Of a stretch of DNA of 64,000 nucleotides, positions 10,432 to 20,883 are shown in pieces. Numbering within the stretch: position 1 is the first letter of the stretch; each line of letters starts with the position of its first letter. Source of the DNA: Siphonodentalium dalli (lineage: Eukaryota; Mollusca; Scaphopoda; Gadilida; Siphonodentaliidae). Under the pieces are notes generated by a model. It made no database searches and was not told the origin of the DNA. It worked only from the letters and a program-made list of their open reading frames with translations. The DNA lies in assembly GCA_032622095.1 (NCBI GenBank), contig CP136064.1, positions 8,239,512-8,303,511 on the forward strand, read 5' to 3'. Position numbers and translations under genes: made by a program.

Positions 10432-11160
10432 TTTCTACTTCTAGCAATTTTGTACGCCCTGCAAAATCTTGGTCGTATCATGTAGTCTGTCTGTCCGTCC
10501 GTCGGTAACAATTTTGGTTTCCGATCGATAACTCCAGTTTGGATTATTTGAGCTGCACCAAAGTTGGTAGGGGTTTTCCCCAGATAAAGATACGGGCCAA
10601 GTTTGAAGATGGGTTCCGTCCAATTATTCTTATAAGGGATACGGCCCCTTTTTCGACTTAGAATTTGAAAGTCTGTTAACATTTTTGGTTTCCGACCAAT
10701 AACTCTAGATTTTATGAGTTTATCTGAACCAAAGTCGGTATGTGTATTTCCCAGTCAAAGATACAGGCCAAGGTCGAATCCGGGTTCCATGCAGTTAATT
10801 TTACATGAGTTACGGCCCCATTTTTCTACTTATATTTTGACCAATATCATAACATTTCAGTTTCCGACCGATAACTCCAGTTTTGATTATTTGATCTCAC
10901 CCAAAGATGGTATGAGTATTTCCCAGCCAAAACTACAGGCCAAGTTCGAATATAGGTTCTGTCTAATGATTTTGACGTGAGTTACGGCCATTTTTAGACA
11001 TAGAATTTGACCGCATTTGGCATTGCAATTAGGGGTATATCAGATTGTATTCCAATGTAAGCTCCAGGTATTATTTTATGTTGCGGTAATGTACAATTGG
11101 AGATGGCTAAGGGAGTATTTTTCTACGCCCTAGCGACGCTCTTGTTGTATTTTATACATG
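10432..11160 (+). repeat. Dispersed repeat with about 173-bp monomers
   Basis: Three to four degenerate units share TTTGGTTTCCGACC-ATAACTC, CCAAAGT-GGTA, TTTCCCAG, TACAGGCCAAG and GTTACGGCCCC. The block begins after CTGTCTGTCCGTCCGTC and is bracketed by TACGCCCTGC (10453) and CTACGCCCTAGCGACG (11132). Non-coding. Confidence 0.65.
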
Positions 11161-11781
11161 ATTACTTTTGTTATTTGACGTATGTATATGTAGCACGATG
11201 TTCATGCAAGCCTACTATATAGCTTTAAACTTTTAGCATATTAACCGCATTTTGTACCAGATAACTTTGGTCAGTTTTCATTCTGTAGCACGATATTCAT
11301 ACGTGTCTACTTGATAGCTTCCATATTTAACCTTCGAGAGATCACATGATGCACCCTTGCATGGTTTCCACCGCTGTGGCATGCAATTTTCTTTCGCGTT
11401 CATATATTATATTATTGGACTTTATTATTGTATACCGAGGGCCAGATGATGCACGCATGTTTTCCATTTGGGCATGCTTTCTTACTTTCTTGTGATTGAT
11501 GTCAACCTGGCGTCGATATCATTCCTTTTACTGCTGATGGTCCCTCCACATTGACATTTTATATAGCTTGTCTTCTGTTCTTTTCATCTATTCATGCCAG
11601 GGAACATGGGTAGCCTTCCCTGGTATTATATGCTGATTGTCTCTCATAAGACGTGTATCGCGTTCTAAACGTAGCGACTCGACTCGCTGGTCCATAATAT
11701 AATTACTGATTAATAGTATATGCAGGTACATTTATACAGACTGTGCGTGTATCTTTATCCAGACTTTATTTTCGTAATTCT
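11161..11781 (+). other. Spacer with weak internal repeats
   Basis: TGTAGCACGATGTTCATGCAAGCC (11209) and a diverged second copy (11284), and GATGATGCACC-TTGCATGG (11348) and a later copy (11446), are repeated with drift. It could be the 3' region of the element that carried the hydrolase ORF; this is speculation. Confidence 0.3.
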
Positions 11782-12482
11782 GGGGCCTGTTTCATGAAGC
11801 AAGCTCATAAGATTATCTTAAGATGGACTTAATCTAAGATCTAAGGTGGATCCTATGATGTAACTTTTCCGTTTCAAGAACGCGTTTCACAAAAGAAGAT
11901 TAAGTCCTACTTAAGTAGTATTTTAAGTTCGCGCGCTTTTAGACTGGCTCTCGACAATTTATTACAGCTATGCGCAGAAAATGTTGGTTCTGTGTATGTT
12001 ATATGCCCAGGTACAGTGTCTGGTGACAGATACTAGGGCGTGTCTAAGAATAATTATGATATTGTAATCCAAGGGTGATAATCAGTATAATGACAGGTGC
12101 ATACTTAACTGCACGAGCGCGCTTTTTAACATCTCGGGCGCTTCGCGTATATCTACTACCTCTCTCTTTTTTAACTGTGTTTTCGCGTCAGACTCCATCC
12201 ACACATAGCTGAATGCTTCCAGTGCCTATTTTAAACAAACGTAACGAGCTCAAATATTATTATTTCAGTTATTAAAGGGACTTATACATCGTAACTCAGA
12301 ATGTGAACCTTCACCCATATAACATGCCATTAAGGCGACGCGGGACATATGTTCGCCCTTTCAATGCCGATATTAGGTTATAATACATTATACGTCTTTG
12401 AAGCATATATAATACCAGGAAACAGAATATGTCGCCACGACGGCATACACATACAATACACCACGATGGAAGCACTGAACTA

Positions 12483-12537
12483 AACGCTCTTGATTGATTG
12501 CCAACATTCATGGAATACTAACACGAAACGCTCCTTA
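12483..12537 (+). repeat. Bipartite AACGCTCTT motif, 44-bp spacing variant
   Basis: Two AACGCTC boxes start at 12483 and 12527, with GGAAT between. It is related to the exact 42-bp versions at 33928-33980 (minus), 35102-35154 and 39712-39764. A solo box (TAAAGAGCGTT) lies at 12779-12789. Confidence 0.6.
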
Positions 12538-12831
12538 TTTATATTGCTATAATGTGAACAGGACTTCATATCGTGCTCCAACTAGACTTATTTCCAATCT
12601 GAGACATACTTGTTGCAGCCATATATAAATGATGTTAATGCCATTTGCTCTGGTTATGTTGACAAATATGCTAAACGCCTGTTATAGTTAACAAACTGCG
12701 TATGAACTTCGAAAGTACGTTATGTTGAACGACATTTTGCATATATGTTTTAATAAAAACCAAAGCAACGACTTCTAATAAAGAGCGTTTATAATTAACA
12801 AAACATGAACAGACGGCCGGTTCAGAGGCCC

Positions 12832-12908
12832 CTGGGGAAAATTACTAAACTACCAATATAGACTATACCACTGGTATAGTCTATATTGGTATTTTAGTAA
12901 TTCCCCAA
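12832..12908. repeat. Hairpin, about 35-bp arms
   Basis: GGGGAAAATTACTAAACTACC, continuing AATATAGACTATACCA, is followed by its inverted copy with only a one- to two-base loop and a few mismatches (right arm TGGTATAGTCTATATTGG). Confidence 0.8.
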
Positions 12909-13554
12909 GTGGTTTGTGGGCCGGTTCACAGTTATATGTTCTTTCGCGGATCCCGGTGTGCCCGCGCGGTCCGTTTACTATATATATACATGCTCTCTAT
13001 CTTTGTATTTCATAGTTAATAAACATGTGATGCAGATGTAATAAATGTATAAGATCTGAAATTCGTGTGGGTGGGTTATGATAATATACATAATAATAAT
13101 AAAATAACACATATTATGTATTATTATCTTGCCGATATATATACGGGGTACATATACAATATATTTTACAATCAAATTATAACATAATAATATAGAAAGG
13201 CAAGTAAATAATAATAATAATAGCTGACATAATCATTTATAAAAAAAACCTGAGTATAAATCATTCACTATTATCCTCGATGTCTCAATATGATTATTGT
13301 CTACAGTGCGATTGGGTGATTTGAATCGCAAATGATGTCCAACTCTATGGAAATATATTCTTTTTGTTACAGCAATTAGACATGTATATATAGTGCGGTC
13401 TTGGTGGACACACCCCCACTCTTGCAACCACTGGCCACGTCACTCCTATAGTTTACCAGTTGGTTATTAATTACTACCATTTCTGAAACACCCCTCCGTG
13501 CTAGCAAGATGTTATTCAGTTAAATGTGTTTATCTATTATATATTTTGGAAGAT

Positions 13555-14405
13555 CTGTGTGTCTGTGTGTGTGTCTGTGTGTGTGTCTGTCTGTAATCGA
13601 TGGACGCAAAAACGACTGAGCCGATTTCGATGAAACTTGGTATGTGTGGGTATTTTCGGTCGGGGAGTGACATGGGCCTATTAATTTGACCGTGCGACGT
13701 GACATTGACCTTGAAATCGGGTAATTTCAAGGTCAAACGCCCGAATATCACGGGATTTCGATGAAACTTGGTATGTGGGGATACATTGGGCCGGGGAGTG
13801 GCATAAACCTATTAATTTGCCCGTGCGACGTGACCTTGACCTTGAAATCGGGTAATTTCAAGGTCAAACGCCCGAATATCACGGGATTTCGATGAAACTT
13901 GGTATGTGGGGGTACTTTCGTATGGGGAGTCTCATAAGCATATGCATTTGCCCGTGCGACATGACCTTGACCTTGAAATCGGGTCAATTTTAAGGTCAAA
14001 TCGCGAATTTTGATAGGATTTCGATGAAACTTGGTATGTGGGGGTACTTTCATATGGGGAGTCTCATAAGCATATTCATTTGCCCGTGCGACGTGACATT
14101 GACCTTGAAATCGGGTTAATTCAAGGTCAAATCGCCAATTTTGATGGTATTTCGACGAAATTTTATTTTACATTTGTCCACTGGGTGTTTTGGACGGGTC
14201 AAATCGTGATCCCGACCTGACCTTGACCTTCAAATGATCAATTCAAGGTCAAATCGGGTAAAACCGGGTGGATTTCGACGGGTACTTTTGTTGGGTACTT
14301 TTGTTCGGGCAGTGTTTTGGACGGGTCAAATTGTGACCCCACTTGACCTTGGCCTTCAAAATAGACAATTCAAGGTCAAAGCCCGGACGAAGTCGGGTCA
14401 CCTTC
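13555..14405 (+). repeat. About 130-bp tandem repeats rich in TCAAGGTCA
   Basis: After a (TGTGTGTC)n tract come six degenerate monomers with GGATTTCGATGAAACTTGGTA, GGGGAGT, CCCGTGCGACGTGACC, TTGACCTTGAAATCGGG and TTCAAGGTCAAA. Most monomers hold TGACCTTGACCTTGA and TCAAGGTCA, which match the NR5A/ERR nuclear-receptor half-site with its 5' extension. Whether any are bound is unknown. Confidence 0.8.
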
Positions 14406-14646
14406 TAGTAATAATATATACATGAACTAGATCCATCCACAGTTCGGACCAACTGCGGATCACAACGTCATGTCTTAACTTTAAGATTATCTTATGACAC
14501 CTCACAGCAGTCGTAAAGTTAAGACCAAAGTTAAGACCATCTTAAGTTAAGACCCTGTTCGTGAAACGCCCTTATGACTGAAGTTTGAACTTATGACCAT
14601 CTTAAGTCCCAACTATGTCATGAGTTGCCTTCATGAAACAGGCCCC

Positions 14647-15542
14647 TGGCCCATAGCACGGGAACGTTCCATCTCGTTTTTCTATTGACTCACCACCGTT
14701 CAGTTTGGCGACAGACCACGTTATGTCGACCAACTAGTATTCTTCTTGGTGAAATATTATGGTTTTAGCGCGGGGCAGTAAGGTTATCCCACCATCGCTC
14801 TGTCATTTCTTTACTCTACACTTTCGGCTTTATAGGAGTCTTCACGGTGCGACAACCATGTCCGTGTGCATACCGGTATATGATGAAATATTCCTGGCAT
14901 CTCCGATGTTTGTAGTATGTGGCGGCATTAAAGGCTTTCTTGTGGTTGTTCGACAACTTCAATATAAAATTTTACGTCACTGCAGGACCTTCTTCTTGGC
15001 TTGTTTATCGTGCAATTAACAAATTCTCGTTCGTTAATGTCAGATCTTATCAGATATTATCTGTAGGGCAATTTCCTACAGAATAACTACACCACTTCGG
15101 ACTTTCATCGAATGTTTTCGGCGTGGGTATACTTTGTCTCTGCTGTTATTATTAATGAAGTGTTTAACAGTTGATGGTCCATACATTTCTTGCAGTGCTG
15201 CCAGCCTGGTGTCCTGGAGTGCCAATTGACATCTACGTTCTCTACATGTACATGCACTTTGGTTGGATTTCACTTTCCTTCACCCGGGGCGACCGGTTCT
15301 TCAACGCTTCAATTGAATAATAACTGAACCCTGGCATGGTCATTGCTGGATCCAAATTTCCAGAGTTAACTTCAAAATTGAACAATTCCTAATCATGTCC
15401 AGTACATACACAATTGGTAACTTAGTACGGCGGTTACTCCGCATCCCGGTCCTTGGCACTCTGGGGTACAACAGGCTATTCAGTTGAGTTAATGTTCCAT
15501 ACTGCGTGGTGTAATTTTCTTTTTTCAGCTATCAGTTTCCAT
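14647..15542 (+). other. Probable 5' region of the YR retrotransposon
   Basis: No supported gene. GC content rises towards 15540, in line with the element that follows. I could not identify split direct or inverted terminal repeats here. Confidence 0.3.
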
Positions 15543-16840
15543 ATGCCACGGAGAGGCAGGCGTCGATCCCCTCCAGTCGCAAGGACCACTAGGAGCGCAG
15601 GCCGCCTAAGAGATATTAACAGGTCGAGCCCAGTATCCACTACCCGCCCCACGCGGGCCAGCGAACGCTCGCGAAGTACCCCAGCCAGGCACGCGGCTAT
15701 GCCTGCCACCACGAGGTGGCGCATCACTCCGCGTTCATCGGGACAGCGATAGTTCGGCATCCCCAGTTCACAGAAGGCGCGCTTCTACCAGTACCCGCGG
15801 TCAATCTTCAAGGGGACACACAGCCCCGCGTGGTCGACCATCCACGAGATTCTACTTTCATCAGGTTTGCACTCGACGCCCGGTATATGTAGTTCTGTCT
15901 CGTCAGTACCCGTTGCCCTTCACTCTTCACAGGTGCACCGAGCCAAGAGACGTCGCGTTTCTACCTACAGTATAGCGGATGGATCGACTTCCGACTCGGA
16001 TAAAAGCCATGGGGGACGGTTTCCATTTCCTACGCTTGAGCGAGGCAATGCTAACCTTCCTCTGTTTTCTTCGGAGGGATCCGACGTGGGGCCATCTTTT
16101 CAATCTCAATCCATTCCACTCTCATCTTCAGTTCCCACCAAGACAAAACGTAAAATATGGGCCCACGAATACGTGGAATTTTCTCATTTACTCCCCAGTG
16201 CAAAAATACGGGCACCGGCCGATCTAGCTGGGTGGACACTTCCGTCGGTAGAGTTTTGGCATCATTACCACCTGAACCCAAAAGCATTTCATCTATCGAG
16301 CGGTGGGTCGATGTGTACGAGGTATACATGTCAGTGTACTTCGAGAAGTATCCAACGTTGGCCATTTCTATGATTAAATATCAATCCAACATCCGTTATC
16401 TGGCCAAGATGGGCCTTAATTGGGCCTTTTATGACAAATCTTTTCGACAATTGAAACAGAGTAATATTGGTCTTACATGGGATACTTGGAATTGGGAACT
16501 GTTCATGAGAGCGAAAGAATTGGGATCGTCAGGCGTTACACGATTGGTTCATACAGGACGAATTCCACCATCTCAACCAAATGGGGTGCCCCTTAGTTTT
16601 TGCCGAAAGTTTCATAATGGGCAATATTGCGAATTTGGCGCGTGCCCCTATAGGCATGATTGCTTCCTATGCAGCGGCTCCCATCGGGCGGGGGCACCGA
16701 GGTGTTCAATCCATAGTAGGGAAGCATCAGTACCGCCAAATTCTTTTCGAGGCAGGGGTCAACACAGGGGACGTTCATTACTGGGCCACCCTGGGGGCGC
16801 GGTCAATCAACTTCCAACTCCAATCCACGTGGGAAGGCTA
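15543..16840 (+). pseudogene. YR element gag-like protein
   Basis: It starts MPRRGRRRSPP with an Arg/Ser/Thr-rich basic N-terminus. It is stopped at 15750 and shifts frame near 16270. The folded part (16270-16600) has ERWVDVYEVYMSVYFEKYP and WNWELFMRAKELG. A cysteine/histidine cluster follows at about 16602-16710: C-x7-C-x5-C-x3-H and then C-x2-C-x4-H-x5-C, resembling the gag zinc fingers of DIRS-group elements and expected to bind nucleic acid. It runs into the RT ORF without a stop. Confidence 0.65.
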
Positions 16841-17657
16841 GCGGCCCTGCTTACTAGTAGTGGTTATAACATCATAGACCGGGAATATATGGTCATGGGC
16901 TTCGAGGCGGGGTTCGACATTGGTTCTACTTGTACCAGCCTTCACACCTCTCCAAATCTGAAATCGGCCAATGATTACCCGGGAATAGTTCAAGGGAAGT
17001 TGACTGATGAAATTAATGCGGGGCGTATTCAGGGCCCATTTGATGCCCCACCATTCGGCAATTGTGTAGCCTCCCCAGTGGGAGTTGTAGAGAAATCTAC
17101 GCCGGGGACGTATAGGATGATCCACCATCTCTCTTTTCCCCATGGGGACTCCATTAATGATGGCATTCCAGAAGAGATCACTTCGGTCTCATACCAAACT
17201 ATCCAACAGGCCATTGCGAGGATACGCGACATGCACGATCGTTGCTTCCTAGCGAAATTTGATATACGAAATTCGTTCAGACAACTCCCAGTCAAACCAT
17301 GCCAATACCCCCAGCTTGGCGAAAGCACTCCAAATATGCGCACACCTTGGGGTCCCTTTGGCCAGGGAAAAAACGGTCACCCCCGCTCAGACAATCATAT
17401 TTTTGGGGATAGAACTTGATGTTCCTTCTAAATCAGCCCGCCTACCTGAAGCGAAATTGTCCAAATGTTCAAGCCTTATAAAGTTTTTCCTTGCTATGCA
17501 TAAGGTTACTCTCAGGGAATTACAATCTCTTATTGGGTTACTCAGCTTTACTTGCTCGGTAGTGGTCCCTGGTCGCGCCTTCCTTCGTCGCTTGATTAAC
17601 TTAACACTAGGGGTTCGTTTCCCCACATCATCAAATTCGATTGACTCAAAGTGTTAA
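16841..17657 (+). pseudogene. YR element reverse transcriptase, catalytic box deleted
   Basis: The N-terminal fingers/palm are present: GKLTDEINAGRIQGPFDAPP, VGVVEKSTPGTYRMIHHLS, and the first catalytic aspartate in FLAKFDIRNSFRQLPVKP. Straight after PVKPCQYPQL the sequence jumps to the region that normally follows motif C (CAHLGVPLAREKT, IIFLGIELDVP), now in another frame. The stretch holding the YxDD box, roughly 60-70 codons in the family, is missing. The following thumb region (LRELQSLIGLLSF, VPGRAFLRRLINL) is recognisable. The enzyme cannot be active. Confidence 0.75.
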
Positions 17658-18071
17658 AAAAGATCTGCTAATTTGGATGGCTTTTTAAACTCTTTCAATG
17701 GCCGGTCATTTTTTCTTGAAGACCCTTGGATCACTAATGATTCGATTAATTTATATATTGATGCTTCAACATCGCGCGGTTGTGGGGCCATTTTTGGAAC
17801 TGAGTGGTTTGTCGTCCCCTGGGAGACCGGCGAGGGGTCCATGAACATTTCTGTGCTGGAATTGTACCCAATTTTACTTGCAATTAAAATATGGGGGCCA
17901 CAACTTAAGAACCATAAAGTTCTTTTTATTTGCGATAACGAAGCAATAGTCACAGTCATAAATAAACAGACTACAAAGGACACTTCGGTCTTATGCCTTT
18001 TGCGACAATTGGTCCTGTCCTGTTTAGTCTACAATATCCATTTCCGCGCTCGTCATGTTCCGGGGTGTTAA
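17658..18071 (+). pseudogene. YR element RNase H domain
   Basis: The DIRS-type RNase H signature is clear: LYIDASTSRGCGAIFG (first Asp), ISVLELYPILLAIKIWG (Glu), VLFICDNEAIVTVINKQ (Asp) and FRARHVPG (His region). All catalytic acids remain. It is separated from the RT by a frameshift near 17655 and ends at a TAA after HVPGC, before the recombinase. Confidence 0.75.
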
Positions 18072-18181
18072 AATATTCCATGCGATAACATCAGTCGATT
18101 TCAGTTTCATGAATTTCGTCGGGCCTACCCCCATGCCGCGGAACAACCCACACCAGTACCAGCAGACTATGCGTTGCGCAC

Positions 18182-19078
18182 TTGGCTCAAACAGTAGACC
18201 AGCTCACCCAAGACAGCTTAGCTAACCGCACACATCGGTTGTATAGAAAAACAGAGGATCAGTACGTTGCCTTTTGTCAGCAAATCTCAGCGCGGCCCTT
18301 CCCAGCAAGCACGCGCACAGTATCCTTGTTCGTAGCCTTTGTGTATAACCAGGGGTATGCCTATCGAACAATTCGTTCCACACTTTCGGCTCTTAAGTAT
18401 CACCATAACTTCCAAGGTTTTGCAGATCCATGCTCTCATTTTGATATTCAAAAAATGCCCTTGGGCATTCAACGTAACAGACCCACCAAGGACGGCCGTA
18501 TACCCATCACGCCACGTATACTGCGACAACTTTGCAATTCACTATTACATCTGGCCGAAGGGGGTTATGCATGCCAGCTGTACCGGGCAATCTTTGTGAC
18601 AGCATTTTATGGGTTCGCTCAAATCGGCGAGTTGTGTCCTACCTCTGTTGCACTGCAAGGGAAAGTAATTCAGTATGCAGATACCGCACTTGTCTCCCCC
18701 ACCAAAATTGCGATAACTTTCCGGTAGTTTAAACATAACGCAAGTGGTCGGCCCCATGTTGTATACATCCGGTCAAAACATACCGGTCCCTGCCCCGTAC
18801 AGGCATTACTACAATTTCTGGGTTGTCGCGGCGGCGGTGATGGGCACCTCTTCAGCTGGCCTGATGGGTATCCAGTGTTGCACAGGCAGTTTACAACCGT
18901 TTTTCAGGAATGCCTACAATTTAATCACTTGGACCCCCACAAAGTAAAGCATCACAGTTTCCGAATTGGGGCTGCATGTTGGGCGGCCGGGCTGGGATTT
19001 TCTGATGCCCAAATAAGATTGATGGGCAGGTGGCATTCAAATGCTTTTCACACATACATTCGTAGTATGGCTCATTGA
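18182..19078 (+). pseudogene. YR element tyrosine recombinase
   Basis: One frame runs from 18182 to 19078 with a single TAG at 18725-18727. The core-binding part includes RTVSLFVAFVYNQGYAYRTI; the catalytic part holds AFYGFAQIGEL, HSFRIGAACWAAG and GRWHSNAFHTYIRS. The H-x-x-R, the second His and the Tyr nucleophile are retained. The first catalytic Arg, expected in F-x-R-I-G-E-L, is Gln (CAA, 18620-18622), explained by one CGA to CAA change. YR enzymes insert the circular cDNA of these elements; this copy should be inactive. Confidence 0.8.
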
Positions 19079-19966
19079 TCCCGCCTTTGCATGAGCGCGG
19101 CGGGATCTCACGCTTCCAATTACAACTCCGCTTGAGCGAGGTGCCATTGGACGCGTTGGGGCGGCACATGATTATTCCTGGCAGTCTTTTAATGTCTAGT
19201 CACGTTAGCCATGTAGTATACATTTTTGTCCCCAGGTGGCGTGTAGTCCATTGCCGCTGTTCCTACGTCAACGGTTTTCAACAATTGGTTAATTGAATAA
19301 TTTTCCGGACATGTTCAATGACTTTGAGTCGGGGTTTTCTACAATTTGTTACTTTACGTAATTTTTCCTCCCCATGCAAAGACTTTGATGCTATGTTCGT
19401 TCCAGCAACTGTCCTCTCCAGCTCATTTTTTTTGGCGGGGCCAAAGAGTGCCAGAACAAACGGGACTATTTGGCTATGGCGGTTATTGCGCCTCAAAAAT
19501 TTGTTATAAAATGTTTTGTTATTAATATTCAAATGTATCGGCTTCCTGTAATTGTTTTTTCTTAACAGGTAGCTAAAACCGCATTCCATTGTTTGTCTTT
19601 ATTTTAACCCTGTGGGATAAATATATTATTTAACCTCAATATACACTCTGTATGAAAGCGGTTTAAAACAGTTCAATATGGATTGTAATTCAATTGAGAA
19701 TTGGTCACTAAAACAAGCATTCTGATTGGCCGAGAGCGGTTAACTTTAGTTTTCGATTCACCGACATCGGCCGCTTCAACGTGCATCAATTCTGAACGTA
19801 GCACTGTAAAATTTCATCGGCGCAGAACGGAGTAGCGAAACGAGCCAACCAGCCCCACAGCCGGAGTGGGCATTTTGAGTATTTAGTGTTTGGGACACAA
19901 AAACGTTATATTCGCCAAGGTGTCAAACTACATGTATGAAACAAGTTACAGTCTAAAACAAAGCTG
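19079..19966. other. 3' flank of YR element, no gene
   Basis: GC content falls back from about 19300. I found no terminal repeats. TTTAACCCTGTGGGATAAA near 19605 resembles the complement of a sequence near 9342, a possible diverged dispersed repeat. Confidence 0.3.
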
Positions 19967-19973
19967 TACTATG

Positions 19974-20309
19974 ATTGATTGATTGATTGATTTATTGATT
20001 TATTGATTGATTTGTGGTTTAATGTCGCTCACAGCCACAAAGGCCATATCACGACATTGCCAGTTTTAGTGGTGGGGGACATCCGCACACTTTCGGCTAA
20101 TCTAACAGTGATTTCAATGGCTGATAAACTCGTCGACATGTGCGGCAATTCACCGACCATCAGCGAGTAACTAACAATTTCACCAGATAAAGATTTCGAG
20201 TTACAAAGTCCACGATTTAAACTTGTGGATTTGAACCCTTATCGCCAGCGATGGAGGCGAAACGGCTTGGAGTTGTACCCCTAACCGATTGAGCCATACC
20301 CTGACGCCA
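19974..20309 (-). mobile_element. tRNA-derived SINE
   Basis: Read on the minus strand, a pol III promoter is seen: A box TGGCTCAATCGG (20296-20285) and B box GGTTCAAATCC (20237-20227). A conserved-core-like segment follows (complement of GTGGTTTAATGTCGCTCACA), and then an (AATC)n-type tail at 19974-20012. The 7-bp target duplication TACTATG flanks the element (19967-19973 and 20310-20316). Similar core sequences are common in mollusc SINEs. Confidence 0.8.
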
Positions 20310-20883
20310 TACTATGTTGATCTACAGTTTAGTTTTGAAGAATACGCACCATGCGGCAGTGCTGTAACATTGGCGACGAGTTTGTAAATTGGTGAACATT
20401 TTGTGAAAAAAAATAAGTGGTTTGAACGGGGGGGGGTCGGAAAAAATTTAAGGCACGTATGCTGATTTTATCCTTTCGATCCTTGTTTTGGGACCCACCC
20501 CCCCCCCCCCCCCCCCCCCCCGCGTACACATTTTTTTCCGTTTTCGGGAGTTTTTTTCAACCATTTTGGGACACCCACCCCCTTTTAACACTGACAGAGA
20601 GATTTGCGCATATATGAATTTATGTGCATGCTATTATGAAAAAAATGGAATTAGTCTCTGATGGAATATGCTTTTCTTCAGTGTGTTTTGTCATCACCAG
20701 GATTGCAGCAAATGGTTGAATCAAGTTTGGTAATATCGTCATTAATACTTCTGTAGAATTATGTCAAGTTCAGTTCTATATGCACCATGACTATAGTGAA
20801 GTTTTGTTGGTTTAATCAAATTTGAAAACAAAAGTTGGTGAATTTGACAATCAGAGTCATGTCTCTACAAATCAATATGTAAA

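Larger units (their letters stand above)
11782..14646. mobile_element. 2.9-kb inverted-repeat element
   Basis: GGGGCCTGTTTCATGAAG (11782-11799) has a perfect inverted copy at 14629-14646. Inside each end the sequence stays rich in CTTAAG/CTTATGA motifs that pair imperfectly. The body contains a bipartite 44-bp motif (12483), a hairpin (12832-12908) and a nuclear-receptor-like tandem array (13555-14405). No transposase was found, so it is non-autonomous or a composite of later insertions. No clear target duplication. Confidence 0.6.
15543..19078 (+). mobile_element. Degenerate DIRS/Ngaro-like YR retrotransposon
   Basis: In order on one strand: gag-like protein with a CCCH/CCHC cluster, reverse transcriptase, DIRS-type RNase H and a tyrosine recombinase. 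This order and the recombinase in place of an integrase define the YR retrotransposons. No methyltransferase domain was seen after RNase H, which favours Ngaro/PAT-like over DIRS proper, but the terminal repeats that would decide this were not found. Stops, frameshifts, a deletion in RT and a lost recombinase arginine show that the copy is dead. Confidence 0.8.

Noticed and set aside
13550-13600. Regulatory (TG)n Z-DNA element
   Set aside because: A simple-sequence start of a repeat family also seen elsewhere; no evidence for regulation.
15476-15760. Minus-strand 94-codon ORF
   Set aside because: Shadow of the arginine-rich gag N-terminus on the plus strand.
20227-20296. Functional tRNA gene
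   Set aside because: The A and B boxes belong to a SINE head: the acceptor stem does not pair and a core plus tail follow.
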